Origin: Anarhynchus alexandrinus
Taxonomy: Eukaryota > Chordata > Aves > Charadriiformes > Charadriidae
Direction: 5' to 3'
Assembly: GCA_008711295.1 (NCBI GenBank)
Contig: VUYV01000100.1
Location: 431,106 to 495,105, forward strand
DNA length: 64,000 nucleotides
In this document: in pieces, positions 27,056 to 39,766 of the stretch
How the letters are laid out: each line of letters opens with the position of its first letter
Position numbering within the stretch: the first letter of the stretch is position 1
The notes under the pieces: generated by a model
What the model was told of the DNA's origin: nothing
The model's input: the letters and a program-made list of their open reading frames with translations, nothing else
The model's database searches: none
Translations under genes and position numbers: made by a program

Positions 27056-29100
27056 AAACACATGAAGTTCCTTTTGCCTTTCATCTCCTCAGCCTTTGTA
27101 GTCAGACAAGATTTCTATTACATTGGCCTTCCTTTTCTTCTTCTGACTTTTTAAAAAATTTTGCTTTCATTTACCCTGATCATCTTATTAAAGTTGCTCA
27201 GCTCTTTCTTGACTCCTGCCAGCAGAGTTCTTAGCAAGTCTCCTCATGCTGTGACTGTCTTATGTAAAACATTCTTTAGCACTTTGTCGCTCGAGTTCCT
27301 CTGAACTGTATTCCTGTTACATCAAGATGCACTTGATTGAAGCTGGGGATGCAATTTTAAAACACCGCTGAAAGGAATTATTTTACTCAAACCTGGGTGT
27401 GTCTTTGGAGGGTGTTCTAGTCTCCTTACTCCATCTCAAAGTTATCCTTTGTCAGCCTATGATACAGAGAGTGCTTTCTGTCCTCTGTGTTGTAGTAAGG
27501 AACTAGCAGACTATGGATTCCTTTTTCTTCTTTTGACTTTTGACGTCTTCTTCCTTTTTCTGTTTTTGACTAAAAGTTGGCTAAATAAGTCTGAGTGTGT
27601 CCTGTACTTGTGGCTAGAGCCTAAAATAAAGCCTTATGTTATTACATCAAACTAACAGAGATTATCAGCAGACAATTACTCTGCCATTCATGTATCTATG
27701 CATTACATATCTGTGTTTATAGAATGTGCTGACTTCTGATGCTTCACGTATCTTGTTTAATCTATGATTAGTATCTGTGTAGGTGTAACCGCACCTACAT
27801 GCAGTTCATGCTTTCAGCATTTGTTTCCGGGAAGACAAGAGAGTCTAAATGGAATAATTTTGTTGAGGCAATTGTGATAACAGTCCTGATTGATAGACGT
27901 GTTTGTGCTTCTACAAAGAGTCCGACCACGGAGGGCAGGCAGCTTATGAGCTGTGACAGTACTACCTCTCGGTGGTTTCTGGGCAGAACAAGCAGTTAAC
28001 TGAGATCCAGAGAACAGAACTGCATCTCCTCGTGCCCTGTCAGACACTGCTCTTCCCAGCACTTCATACTCTATGTAAAACACCTAGGGCAGTTGCAGCA
28101 TCCTAAAATCTCCTTTTGCCCACTATAATCAAAGTCAGGAAATTTCTGTTATGCAGATTTTAACCTGGCTTTTCTTTCCCCTGCAATTACTGAATCCACA
28201 AATGTCATACACCAGGATTTTAAAGCTATAAATAAATTTTATTTGTTGATAGATTATCAGTTGCATTTGTTAGGGGCTGTGAAAGAAGCAACTTAGACGC
28301 TATTTACAGAGGGGTCCCAAATAGTGGTTACGGTTAACTGAATTTTATATCCCACAGCAACTCATTTTTCAACTTTCAGTGCTTTGGTCTGTATCTTGAC
28401 TCTGTAAAACCTCCCTTGGGAGGTGAAGGAAGTTTTCAGTATACGCTTGAGTAAAAATGAAGTCACAAGAACCAGTGTTTGCTGAGCAGTTCTGAAAGTC
28501 GTATGATTTATTTAAAGGTTGTTATTAGTCTGTTAGATTTCAGCTGGACAACAAACTCTTCTGTCACTATCTGGGCTCCAGCTTGGGCTGACAAGCCCAA
28601 CCAGTTGAGAACTGGTCTGTAAAACTGCTGGGTGATCTACTGCATCCAAGTGGGTGTAAGATTTAACCCATCAGTTGCTTTGAGCTGCTTATTGTTTGCA
28701 TATATGAGCTGGGCAGTCATCCCTGATTCCTGGTTCTGACCCGTGCTCCTTTGTTTGAGCAGCCATTTGGATTTTGTACTCTCTGCTCTCGCTCTGTCCC
28801 TTCGCTTTTGGAGCCAGACTCCTGACCAGCAATCCTGTACGTCCTGCTAAACAGCCACAAAGCAGCCATATTTGACTCCTTATTTCTCTGACTTTTGACA
28901 ATGTTGTTACCTTGCCTTTCAACTTCATATCCATCTTAACTTCTCAGTTCCTGACCTTGCTTTTACACAGTGCTGGTATCAGCTTGTCTCCCAGACTGGT
29001 GGCTGCAGCCTGATCTTCTCTGCTGGATCCCCTCAGTAGTTCCCATAATTTAAACATGTTCCTGCACACTTACAGTTCCGAGCTGCAGAACTCAAACAGC

Positions 29101-29119
29101 AAAAAAAAAAAAAAAAAAA
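29101..29119. repeat. Poly(A) run, A19
   Basis: This is the longest homopolymer in the window. There is no AATAAA in the 40 bases before it and no recognised retroposed body. Confidence 0.85.
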
Positions 29120-31109
29120 GAGGACTATTTAATGTTGTGCAGTGATTTTTACTGTAGCCACTGTAAGTACAGTTCTGTCATTCTGCCTTTCCTAGAACAG
29201 CCAAACTAAAACCCGTATTTTCCAAGCCCGAATGACTCAGGAGGCTCAGTTAAGGGCTTAGGTTTTCAAATTTGTTTAAGAAAGAGTTCTTGCTTTTATG
29301 CCTCAACTAAAACAATTAAATAGGATAGTCATGTAGCAAAAGGATGCTCAGAAGCATTGACAACAGAAGCTATCCAGTTCACTGGGGTGAGGGGATGGGG
29401 TAGGGAGAGGAGGAATCAAAAATTCTGAATACAAGCAAAGCCAGTACATGAGAAAGTAGATGAATTTGAAGATAAAATATTAATCCACAAGGAGAAGGAA
29501 CCTTCACAGCTTTCACAATAAAGGGAAGTAATTATAGCTCTCTGGCTAACTTTTCTTTTCTGAGAGATCTTCTTGATGGTATGTTATGGTAGATGAGATG
29601 GTATTACAAGTTGTTTTTCTTGACATGAATAAATGTTTGTCTTTGCCAAGCCAACAATACAACCCTCTAGAGTACTCTGACATGAATAGTTCTCTGAAAG
29701 TTACTGGTGGCAGGTAGCTGAGTCATCTTGTGGCTTTACTCATTATATTTGGCAGTAATTATTGGGGAATGGGACACGTGGATTTACTGAGAGAGTCTAG
29801 AGAATGTTTCTCCTGGTTTTGTGTCTATTCACCTGTTCACCACCTGTATTGCTTAAGACTTGTGAAGAGTAGAAGGCACCAGACCTTGAGGTTGGGGTTG
29901 TCCACAAAGGAAAGAAAATGTTGTGAGGAAATTCTTGGTGCTTAGTCCTCAGAAGAGGAGACATGACACTAGTGTTACTTGTGGAGAGAACTGTGAGTTC
30001 AACCTGGGTACTGTTTGAACTTAAAGGAAGTCTTCCAAAGTGTTGTGGAACAACTAAAAGTTGTTCTTTGTGACCTTTTCAGTCTTGCAGGTGTTGAGGT
30101 GGCCAGATGTGCGGTGTCTCAGATCTGAACTGTTTTACACAGGTGGAAAGACGATAAGGCATTTAGTGAAAAATGGATTTATCACGTGTGATACTACATT
30201 ATCCTTTGCTTTTGAAACTCACTGAAGATGAAAGGGATACAGCATTTGAGCATATCTGTTCCCATTGTCACAATGAGTGATGATAACTTGAAAGATATGT
30301 TGTGTGAAAAAAGTAAAGAAATATAAGATAGTTGCCTGAACTGCAAAGATGACACTCTGAAGAGAAAACAGTGTGAATACAACCAAGTGGCCGGTATTGA
30401 CAGTACTTCCATGTAATTATGGAAGTCAGAATAAATTGACTAAAGGCCATGTGTGCTAACTTTGTTCATTTGGCAGTTTCTTTCAGAAGTATGGAAGAAA
30501 GAATCACATGCCCAAATTTGACATATGGAGACAACCCAGAATGTAAGAATTACAGCATCAGCCACCAAACTGTATACCAGTACAGCTCTGTATTTCATAT
30601 TAGAGGCTTATGGCTTACAGAAAGGAGACAGGAGAGTGAAAAATCATTGAAAAATAGGTGTATTTTGGGGCAAGTATTTTGAATCATTCCCGTATTAGAA
30701 AAAGGATGGGACTATGTCCAAAATAAGTCTATATTTTGTATAGATTTTTAAAAAGTCTGTGATAATATTTCTTGCAAGATAGCCCTATGCTGTCATGAGG
30801 AAAACTGAGAAACCATATAATGTTGTTAAGATGGTACAGCTTTATTCATGGTTCAAGATATACAGAATAAAATTTCAGTATTTATGGCATTAAGAGAAGT
30901 ACAAACCAGGTCTAATGTCTGAGGTTTAGGACTAGGACCTTAGAAAAATACCGCCAGTGTTGTGCTTCATCTCCAGTCCACTAGAAACGTATACTACAAA
31001 ATTATTTAAATAAACATCTGTATTCCCCAAACGTAGAAAGTGTCATTAAAAAGGAAATCTGTAGTTCTAGTAGAGATGTGGAAAACCATTAACTGAGCTC
31101 CGCGCTCCT

Positions 31110-31128
31110 CCCCCCTCCCTCCCCGCCC
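31110..31128 (-). other. G-quadruplex motif on the minus strand
   Basis: The plus strand has C-runs of 6, 3, 4 and 3 separated by single bases. The minus strand therefore carries four G3+ tracts with one-base loops, which satisfies the standard intramolecular quadruplex pattern in one of its most stable forms. It sits alone in AT-rich sequence with no CpG island, so a promoter role is not supported. Confidence 0.8.
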
Positions 31129-31953
31129 AGTAATCCAGGTTGTTTTCTTTCTGTCTTTTGAATTTAACCTTAAAAATCAACAATACCTTTGTTAATATAG
31201 TTGACTGTTCAGCATGTAGTCTGTTAGAATTAAACAATGTGCAAAAAATGCTAAGCTGGCTGAACAGAAGTGCAGAGAAGGAAAACATTTTAGAGAAAGT
31301 TTTGACATTTGTTTCTGGTCATCCTTTTATTGAGCTTTGCCTCTCTCTTCTGTGTACAGCACCATTGTGTTGAGTAATGGAAATGCTCCCTCTCATTGGG
31401 TTAGGACACTGTCTCAGATGTGGAATTTCTCTAATGTAGCACAGCTATAGTGACAAGGTCCAGATATCCAACAGCAGGTAGAACACAAGACACCTCATTT
31501 CTTACCCCCGTGTGAACCAGAAGAAGCACCGTTCTATACTCTAATGGCAGCAAGGTGTTCGCGTTCGTACTGAACATAGACCCAACGCGATCCCCTGTCA
31601 AGTCAATTAAAAGTTGATTAATAGCTCGGCTAGTTTTTTATAGCTTGTAGGATGAAGAGGGACTTTTCACTTCCAGTCTTGGTTCTTTTAGAAGTCCCTG
31701 CTTGTAATTCACAAATGTTGCTGTCAGCATCCCTTTTCTTTTCTGTTTCTTTCAGATGTATTTTCTAGTTGTCTGCACAGTGTTTGCTAGATTACTGGGC
31801 GGTGAGAGCCTGGCTTCCCATAGCAGAATTTGGCTGTGCTTTCTAATCATATATTTTTGTCAACTCTTATAGATGCCTATCACAATTATGGTTTTAGAAC
31901 CATGAGTGGAAAAATGTAGGTGAAAGATCTAACTCCCATAAGCGTCGCTTTGG

Positions 31954-32468
31954 TGTTTGTGAGAGACTGGACCGTCAAATAATTGTCTCAAAGCTTGCTT
32001 GTGCCTATCTTGCAAGGTACAGACTACCGGTAGCAGCAGACCATTCTTTTGCAAATCAGGCACCACCAAACCTGGCAGCAGCAGACTACCCTTTTGTTTA
32101 TCGGGCGACACCAAAACCGACCCCAGCCTGGGCCAGGCTGGGAGCCCACCAAAAGGTCTTTCCCTATTTACCACCAATGGCCACGCAAAGGCCGCGTGAT
32201 AGACAAGGCCTCAAGCGCGTGAACGGCACATGGAACGTATGCACATGTATCAGATCGTAGATGGAAAGAAGCCACGGTGAGCACCCACCAGTGAAGAATT
32301 GAAGACTGAGGACCAATGGGCCGCTGCTGGATCCACGGTGGTGACTATCCTTTGTTTATCTTTCTGAAGGCTTGCTTAGTCTCCTTCTAATATTTCCTGC
32401 TGTTCCTATCACTCAGTTCCTCTGTACCCATTCAATAAAAACGGCCCCATTGGCAGCATTTCACCTCA
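31954..32468 (+). mobile_element. Probable solo LTR of an endogenous retrovirus (element 2)
   Basis: This segment is more GC- and CpG-rich than its AT-rich flanks, and its plus strand ends with a clear poly(A) signal (AATAAA at 32434-32439). The proposed ends are TG at 31954 ('tgtttgtgagagactgg') and CA at 32468. The flanking 5-mers tttgg and tttgt match at 4 of 5 positions, so the ends are provisional and the 3' end may lie a little further on. Inside is a 45-bp-spaced tandem duplication (separate entry). The abrupt composition change, length and position of the poly(A) signal fit a solo retroviral LTR. No gag, pol or env-like reading frame adjoins it. Its short open frames on both strands look like chance. 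A non-LTR origin cannot be excluded. Confidence 0.5.
32029..32115. repeat. Two-copy imperfect tandem repeat inside LTR-like element 2
   Basis: Units at 32029-32070 and 32074-32115 (42 bp each, period 45) both begin GG(T/C)AGCAGCAGAC, contain CTTTTG near the middle, and end with CACCAAA. They differ mainly in the centre. Direct duplications like this are common in the U3 part of retroviral LTRs, where they duplicate enhancer sites. That role is inferred here. Confidence 0.7.
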
Positions 32469-32912
32469 TTTGTGTCTTAATCTCACTCTTGGGAAACTGC
32501 TTCCCTAAAGCAACGTGCTGGAAAAACATGAAATGATGATAGTTTTGAACTTCTGTGTCTGCTCTTGTATTGAGACTACGAGGCCATGCCTCTCTGGAAG
32601 CCCAGGTGCTTTTGATAGTGATTTGGACTAGGAAAAACAATGAGATGAGACTCTGCAGCAAAATGCTCAGAATGTCTCAGTGTCAGTACACAAATCTTGA
32701 GTTTAGTGCTACTCTTATTGAAAACATTTCATTCTGTGAGGCTAGAATATTCACTCTCCCATCATTTGAGTCATCCCTTTTAAAAGTTAAAGGACCAGTT
32801 GGATCTTTGATGAATTGAAATATCCAGGACAGAAACAATTGTCACCCCTTTGTGATACAAGCCTCCTGCAGTCAAGATTTTTCCAGACTGACTTTGGATA
32901 CATTATTCAATT

Positions 32913-32935
32913 TTTGAGGTACCAGTTTGAGGTAC
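32913..32935. repeat. Direct repeat of TTTGAGGTAC
   Basis: The 10-mer occurs at 32913-32922 and 32926-32935, separated by CAG. It looks like a small local duplication. Confidence 0.75.
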
Positions 32936-35900
32936 TGAAGGTGGTCTGAATTCCAGAAAAAAACTGCTCAACACTTTGTGATTATAAGGCCCTATTCCAG
33001 TGTCTGAAGCTGAGAGGGAAAATAGTTGCATGTATTTCATAGAGAAATCTCCCTGGTATCTCCGAGACCTCAACAGGGACTTTATAGTCATAGAAGCATA
33101 TTCCTACCAGCTGTTTTATGCAATATGAAAATGTTGATTATTAAAAGAACATATAATTAACTTCAAATGAATCTTTAAATTACATTCAACTGCAATTAAC
33201 CTTAACAGAGTTAATCAGCTGTGGTTACTTAACATTTATATAATTGTAGGTGCTTCTGCATTAAAATAAACAGTATATTAGTGAAGTTGTAACTTTCTTC
33301 TATCCTTTTTTTTGAAGATACAATAGAGATCTAAATGATACAAGGTTATATATCTGTTGTGAGGATAGATAAATTAGCAATGTGACAGCTTCATCTTTGG
33401 TACAGAATATATTTATGTAGACCCAATGAAATATTAGAGCAACATCAACATTTCTCTGTCCACCTGGAAATCCTGTGCGCTCACACTCCAGTGTGGACAG
33501 ACAGTGCCTGATCACTGTCCCCCACTCCCCAAGGTCTTGGGTAAGCAACTGCTGATAACCAGGATGAAGCGTATTGAAGATTATAGGAAGTGGTCTTCAT
33601 AGAAATAACCTCTTAATAACACTGTTGGCATGAGAGAGTAGTGTTAGAAAACGACCTTCAAACTGGAAAATCTTAGTGTCTTATCCTGTCTCTGTGTTTC
33701 CTCTGAAGCTAGTAAGTGGACCTAGCATCTTAGAGAATGATTTGAAAAAGCTTTTTAAGGGCTATGTGTTGACATGGTTTTTGCATAGTGCCACTTCTAA
33801 AGATTTTAGTGTAGCCTAATGCAGTGCTGTTTAAATTCAGGAAAACCGTTTTAGTATATGGGCATCTAGTAGAGATTCTACCTTGGCCACTTAGTCCTTC
33901 AGAGAGCATCGAGGACACCTTAGAAAGGCCAGTTTTCATGGGTGTGGTATTCACTGTCATGCTTAGATTTTTAGAGTGTCCTCAGGTCTTATTCCTCAGG
34001 AATAACAACTCAGGTAAAACCACAATTCTACTTACAGTGAATCCCTTAGAGCAAGAAGGATGCCAGCATGAAACTGCAGTGTTTGGGTACAGAGAATGAA
34101 GTTCTAAGGCTGGAATAGCTACAGGCTACCTTTATTCAAGGTAGATTGCAGTGTTATGGTCTAGTTTTTAATATTTATGGAGCATTTTGAAGATGAATAG
34201 TATAATACATAGCATTGTATTGCTACAATGATTGGGACTACTGCTGTGAAATAGTCTAGTACTTTTTAATAAGGGTAGTAACTGGAAAATTATCCATCAG
34301 GGATGTAACCAAGCCTGAAAATGAGCAATGTGAATGGTGCTCTTTAAAAAATGGAAAAAAGCCCTCCAAGACAAATAAACACTCACTGCCAAACCCTTAT
34401 TTTATTAAATTAGCTCCCTTTGCTCTGTACTTGTTGTTTGTCTGTTTAAATGTCAGTAGTGTATATTATATCTTTAAGAGTTCCTATTTGTGCCTTCCCT
34501 GAAGCTCAGCTGACTTTCAGTTACTGTCTGACTCAACAAAACTGTGGCATTCTTTTAAAGTCTGAGTGCACCGTTGCCTTTTTCTCAATCTGCTGCTGTC
34601 AATACAGTTTATAAAAACATAAATGCTGGTAAGATTTGCATTTCAGATTTTGTGCTTGTAGTCCTTGTCACAGAGACAGTTGCTTTATACTGGTTACTGG
34701 TGAGGCTTCAGCCCCTCACAAAGAAGGAAAAGTTGTTTTAAATTCTTGTGTTGCATATAGTTATCAGGGTGAAAAAAAGTGTGAAGATTACCGATACAGT
34801 TCGGAAAAAATACACTGTGGAAAGAGAACATTGAACCAGGTTTCCTGCTTGCAGTCCTTTACTCAAAGATAAGCTGAAAGCTGTGGTTTGGTCTGATTTT
34901 GACCTAGGTTTCATATAGTCTTGGAGGTGAAATCGTATGCAGGGTCTGGAGACAAGGTAACTCCTGAATTATTGAAAGCTTATGAGAGTCTTTGCCTCAT
35001 CTTCTGTATGCAGCAACAGCTTTCCGTTTGGTTTTGTGGTGCTATACATCTAGGACAGTAATCCCTCTTCTGGCTTAGACACAAGGGGAAACCACAACCT
35101 AACTGAAAATACAAATTATTTGGTTCTGATTTGGCTCTTATATCATGTAAAGATTTTTATCTGTGTTCTGGCAGTTTTCTGTGGTTGTGAATGCTTTGTC
35201 TGTCCTGCCACCTTCTACTAACCAGACCACACTGAGTGTGGATACCATATAATCTATAATTATTCTGTAAAGAACAGGGGTTTTATTTCTAAGGAGTAGA
35301 ATGTTTTCCAATATTTTAGTTTCTTTGATACTTTTGGTTGATTTGCTTTCATATGACTTCAGAGAAACTTTCCCAGGCAAAGCTGTTGCCCAGAAATGCA
35401 CCTCGTGTCCCCATTGGCAAAAGCTTGTCTCACTCTGATGAAACCTGCAAAGTGATAATAGCATCATTTGAGACAATTACAGCAAAATATCTCTTAGAAG
35501 TCATGAGTTAAGACATGAATGAGGAGAAGATGGTAGGACAAATGAATTGAGGGTCTTAATTCAAGCCAAGTCAAGTCCTGCGACCCATAGTACCATGCTG
35601 ATGATGCATACAACAGAGGAACTAGCAAAGTGGGTTTTATCACACTTCCTTGACTATCAAAGTTTAGCCTTCCAAACAAATAGCAAGGGCATCTGAAACT
35701 CCGCTGTTGGAGATGGTGTAGGCTGGGCTCTTGCTCTGGGGCTGAGATGGACCTTAACTGAGGTGTTAAATCAAGGAGAGATTCAGTCAAATGCTTGGGA
35801 GTGCATGAGGAGAAAGCAGCAGGTTTGACCCAGGGAGAGTTGCTGGCACTGGGAGGGTAAGGGCAGAGTTGTATTCTCCCTGTGTTAAGCAAACTCAGAT

Positions 35901-36016
35901 GGTACCAATAGCGCTGAAAGAGAAGCATTATCACCCTGCATCCTCCCAGTGGAAAAACATGCGAGGATGCAGCAGCATTTCGGAGCTGATGTAGGGACTG
36001 TGGGACAAATACTCAC

Positions 36017-36201
36017 CTGAAGAGTCTATTTCCAAGGTGAGAGTGCCCAGAGTTTGGAGTGAGCTGCATTGTCTGCTTTGGACAGATGTTTATGTGGCAG
36101 AGCTGAGAACATTTGCTATTCTGGTCATACTCAAGGTACACCATTTTGGAAAAGCCTGCCCTAAAGCTAACAGAGCTAAAGGCAGCCTGGGCTAAGAGCA
36201 G
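36017..36201 (-). other. Candidate coding exon, minus strand
   Basis: Read on the minus strand, a long pyrimidine tract ends in CTTCCAG and is followed by 185 bases, then the donor TTCAG|GTGAGTAT. One frame is open across the whole segment and leaves two bases over at the donor. It reads LLLAQAAFSSVSFRAGFSKM and continues with a cysteine-containing stretch. I do not recognise the product. An open frame of 61 codons has roughly a 5% chance in random sequence, and both splice signals are strong, so this is the best single exon candidate here. No partner exon can be proven. The 61-base minus candidate at 55472-55532 ends in a compatible phase. Chance is still the simplest alternative. Confidence 0.25.
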
Positions 36202-39008
36202 CTGGAAGGGGGAAAAAAAGCCCATTTAAAGTCAGAGACTTCACTGGAGTCTCTTTCATATGATAAAGTTTTGTGGCATGTTCTTGACAAATACATAAGC
36301 AGATCCACAAACAAATGAACAGGTCTCTTCAGCTCGTTCTGAATTGCCTTCTTTTGATACATTAAGCTATATGAGTTAGTCATTTATTTTCTAGGATGGA
36401 TCAAAGTTCATATACAAAATGATGAGGCTTCACAGGAAGCTGTTGACACAAGAGAAGCTGACACCCCAGGGTTTATAGGCAAGACTAAGTCATTAGCAAA
36501 GTTTTTACAAAGCAATATCCTCAGGTAATTAGATCTCTCCTAGTTATATTTGCCTGACAAGAGGAGGAAGGAGGAGTAGAAGAAAATAAATAAATAAACA
36601 CCAGTGCAAAGAGGAAATTAGAAGAGCAATTGTTAAAAGTTGTTAATCGAACCATTAAGTAGTTCATTATCAAACAGCACTGCGGTAATAGGCTGCCCTG
36701 TGCTAATTGCATATGTTGAAGCAGCACTAAACGGCTTGGGTCTAGCCATGAACTTTGGGGCTTGGAGAAGCATTCATGGCAGTGCGAAAGCGAGTGTGCG
36801 TGGAATGGTAATGAAAATTCCTGGGTCCTGGCTTCACTTTAGCCCAACTCAGTGGCTCAGTTTCCTTTCTCTGTTTAGCTGCACAAGTATAAAGGTCAAA
36901 TGCTTGTCTGTCCATCTGTCTGTCTTTGTGGCCAGTGCCAGAAGTGCCACGCAGCACGTAGGTCTATGCCTCTACCGGAATGCGCCCATGCAGGGTATGG
37001 TCAGGTGTGGCATCTTCAGGGAGGCGTCCAAGCTACAGTCTGCTTTGTTCCCGAAAGCCTTTCTCAGTGAGTGCAGTGCCAGCGTACTACAACGGTCAAA
37101 CCCTTCAGGTTTGTCAAGTGCTGTTAGATTTTTGGCTGAAAAATGACAGTTCCCTTTTTGGATCGTGAGTGGGTGCTTTTTCATTGCAGGCCTTTGATGA
37201 AGAGCACTGGCAAAGCAAGGATTGGAGGTGATGCCGCCTCTAGCTGAACTCTGAAATCTGCTATTTATCTGTGTCCCTGCTGCAGGTCACGAGCAAACCT
37301 TTTCTCAAGCACTTGACATGTGTTGCTGATGTTGCACAGGGGCCTTGTGCTGGAGTAGGTACAGAAATCACCTTAGTTTAAACCAGGTTACTTCTGTCTT
37401 TTCTTGTGAAAAACACTCATTAAGAGCTAATTGTTAGTACTGATTTGAAAATAGATTAATGCCTTTCCTTGATAAGCAGCTCTTCTAGAGCCCAGATAGA
37501 AAATCCAGTCATTCACTAAAATGGGTGGGATTTTTTCTACTGAATGAAGCATACAGGGAAAGTATGTTTCATGTTCAAAAAGATACAGACCTAGTTTGCA
37601 TTTCCTGTGGAGACTCCTTTAATGCTGCTCACAGATATTATGTTTCTCTGTCTCCTCCTTATATTTTTGTCATAAATTCAGTATTTGCGAGGAAAGCAAG
37701 ATAAGCTGCATGTGCAGTGCTAGTCCCTCTGTGCATGGCTCTGTGCCTTAGCAATGAACGAATGCAGGACCAAACCTCACGGTGGCACTGGTAGTCCCTG
37801 TCCTGAACGCTTTTCCTCAACATGGAAGATTTCTGCTAGATTAAGCTAAGGATGGTTTTAAGTTGCTCTTTGACATGGATAACAGTGCCTTCTACTCCTC
37901 GCCAGCCTACTCTGCTGACCTGCTAAGCTCTATCCGTTTATCTTTAAAAGAATCCGTGACTGGAAGCAGACCTGAGCCTGGCATGTACTGCCCTGAAGGG
38001 TTACGGCATGGGCTCTTCTATTAGAGAGGGCAAAACAGGACTGAAAGTTTTAAAAAGAAAAGTGGAGGCCTCGCAGGGAAAAAGGTGGAACTTTGCTCTT
38101 TAAGCACTCTGTGATCCAGTTTCCCATCTGAAAAAGTAGGACCTGCCACAAGGCTGCTTAAAGAGTAAATTAATTTATCGTAATGGCCTTCTGTTCTCTA
38201 GCCACAGAGTTTACTTTTTGTCACACATCCATACTTTAGTATCAGATTTTCTTAATGCAGTTACATTTCTATTACTTACTAATTGTACATCTGCAAGTGA
38301 GCAAAGTGGAAATCAATTTAATCCCGTTTGATTCCGCAGAGAGCCTGAAACACTGGGTTGGAGAAATGAAAACCGACCTATTTCTCTTGGTAGGGAAGAC
38401 TGTGAACTCTGTAATTGCTTTGCCACCACAATATGGCATTTTGTCAAGATGTTTCAGAGCCCAGTGCTTTTGCAGTGCTCTTTACCATTTTCTGCCTTCC
38501 GGCATCCATTGCTTTAATTTCTGTCATAGTGCCCTGCCTGTGGCTGAACTCTGACCTGATGCTTTTTCCAAAAGAAGCTGAGTGCAGCACAGTGCTGCGT
38601 CAACCTACAGCCTGCTGAGAGGTGGGGAGAAATATGTGCAAAGCCCAAGAGTAGGAGAGAACCAGAAGTGCTGTTAGTGATCAGTGCTGGTATCGTGCCC
38701 CAAATCCTGGACTCAGTGCTGAAGATAAGCACCTACAAATTATATACCAATAAATATGTTAATCCGTAAGTGACAGTGGATGTCTGTGCTAGACGAGATG
38801 GGCATGTGGCTGAGACATAGAATAAAATTAATTTGGCAGTGGAATTTAAAGGTTGCAGTAAACACAGTTTTGTCTCCCATTGTGTTAGTGAGTAAAAATG
38901 CCCCATCTGGGGTTAGCATCTGAGAGTGTCGTTCAGTGGTAGTCTGCAGTGTCATATCTGATGACAGCAAAAGGACACAAAGCCCTCGGTATTGATTGGG
39001 TGAACAAA

Positions 39009-39022
39009 TTATATATATATAT
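39009..39022. repeat. (AT)7 microsatellite
   Basis: Uninterrupted alternation of A and T. Confidence 0.8.
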
Positions 39023-39711
39023 GGGTATTTTTCTCCTTTTTATAAAAAAAATACAAAATGCAAATCAGCTATTGCTGGTTCCTCTCTCCTGCCTCTAGGG
39101 TCACTAAATATTGTGGTATTCTAGCAGCCTTACCCTGGCTATTAAAATTTGATTTTCTTTCAGTAATTTAGAAACAACTGGGGGAAAATGAAAGCAAAAC
39201 ATTAGTGTAAGTGGTTTGGTGGCCTCTTGCTATGTTCATCCCGACCCCTTCTCCTTTTACATGCAGTCACAGGGTTGTTTCTTCACTTTTCAGTGAACCA
39301 CTCCAGCTTTGCAAATGATCTTCCCCTTTACAGTTATCTTTCTTTGTGCGTGTGTGTGCATGTTGTTCTTTCCTAATGCATGGGCGCTGAAGCAAGCCGA
39401 GACCACGCATTCAAGGCTAGAGTGGCTGCACACATCTAAGATTAATGATGAAATCTATCTGAAGCTCTTAGTCCCAACACCCTCACTCCAAAATGGCCTG
39501 CGTTCCCCTTTTGAAGGAGTAAGCGTTCAGAGGAGCATGCATGCAATTAAATATTCTGCTCACAGGAAGGATATTAGTAATGTCTTAAGGTCCTGTCATT
39601 CATTTGCATATTTTATTCCCTCCAGCTAAACAGGGAGACAAGTATTAAAATCCCATTTCCCTACATGTGTCTTTCTGTTGTATCAGCCTGTTTATTATCA
39701 TCTTGTTCTAG

Positions 39712-39766
39712 CAAGATGTATACGTCTGATTCCTCCGTTCCCCTAAATCCAGACACTTCCTGCGAG
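39712..39766 (+). other. Candidate small exon, plus strand
   Basis: The acceptor 'attatcatcttgttctag' precedes 55 bases ending in the donor GCGAG|GTAAGAGG. Only one frame is open through it (KMYTSDSSVPLNPDTSCE, after one leading base). The other two stop inside. Not recognised. It could be a cassette exon, a noncoding-RNA exon or chance. Confidence 0.15.

Larger units (their letters stand above)
21543..31953. other. Unique noncoding sequence between the two LTR-like elements
   Basis: Contains the enhancer-like block at 26.5-27.05 kb, a G-rich tract at 23787-23803, inverted repeat 22313-22333, the A16 and A19 runs, and the quadruplex motif at 31.11 kb. A donor-like CTG|GTAAGTA at 23772 follows a 24-codon open stretch, but its acceptor is poor. 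No gene is recognised. Confidence 0.65.

Noticed and set aside
36640..37146. 168-codon plus-strand open frame
   Set aside because: Overlaps opposite-strand frames of similar quality and resembles no protein family.
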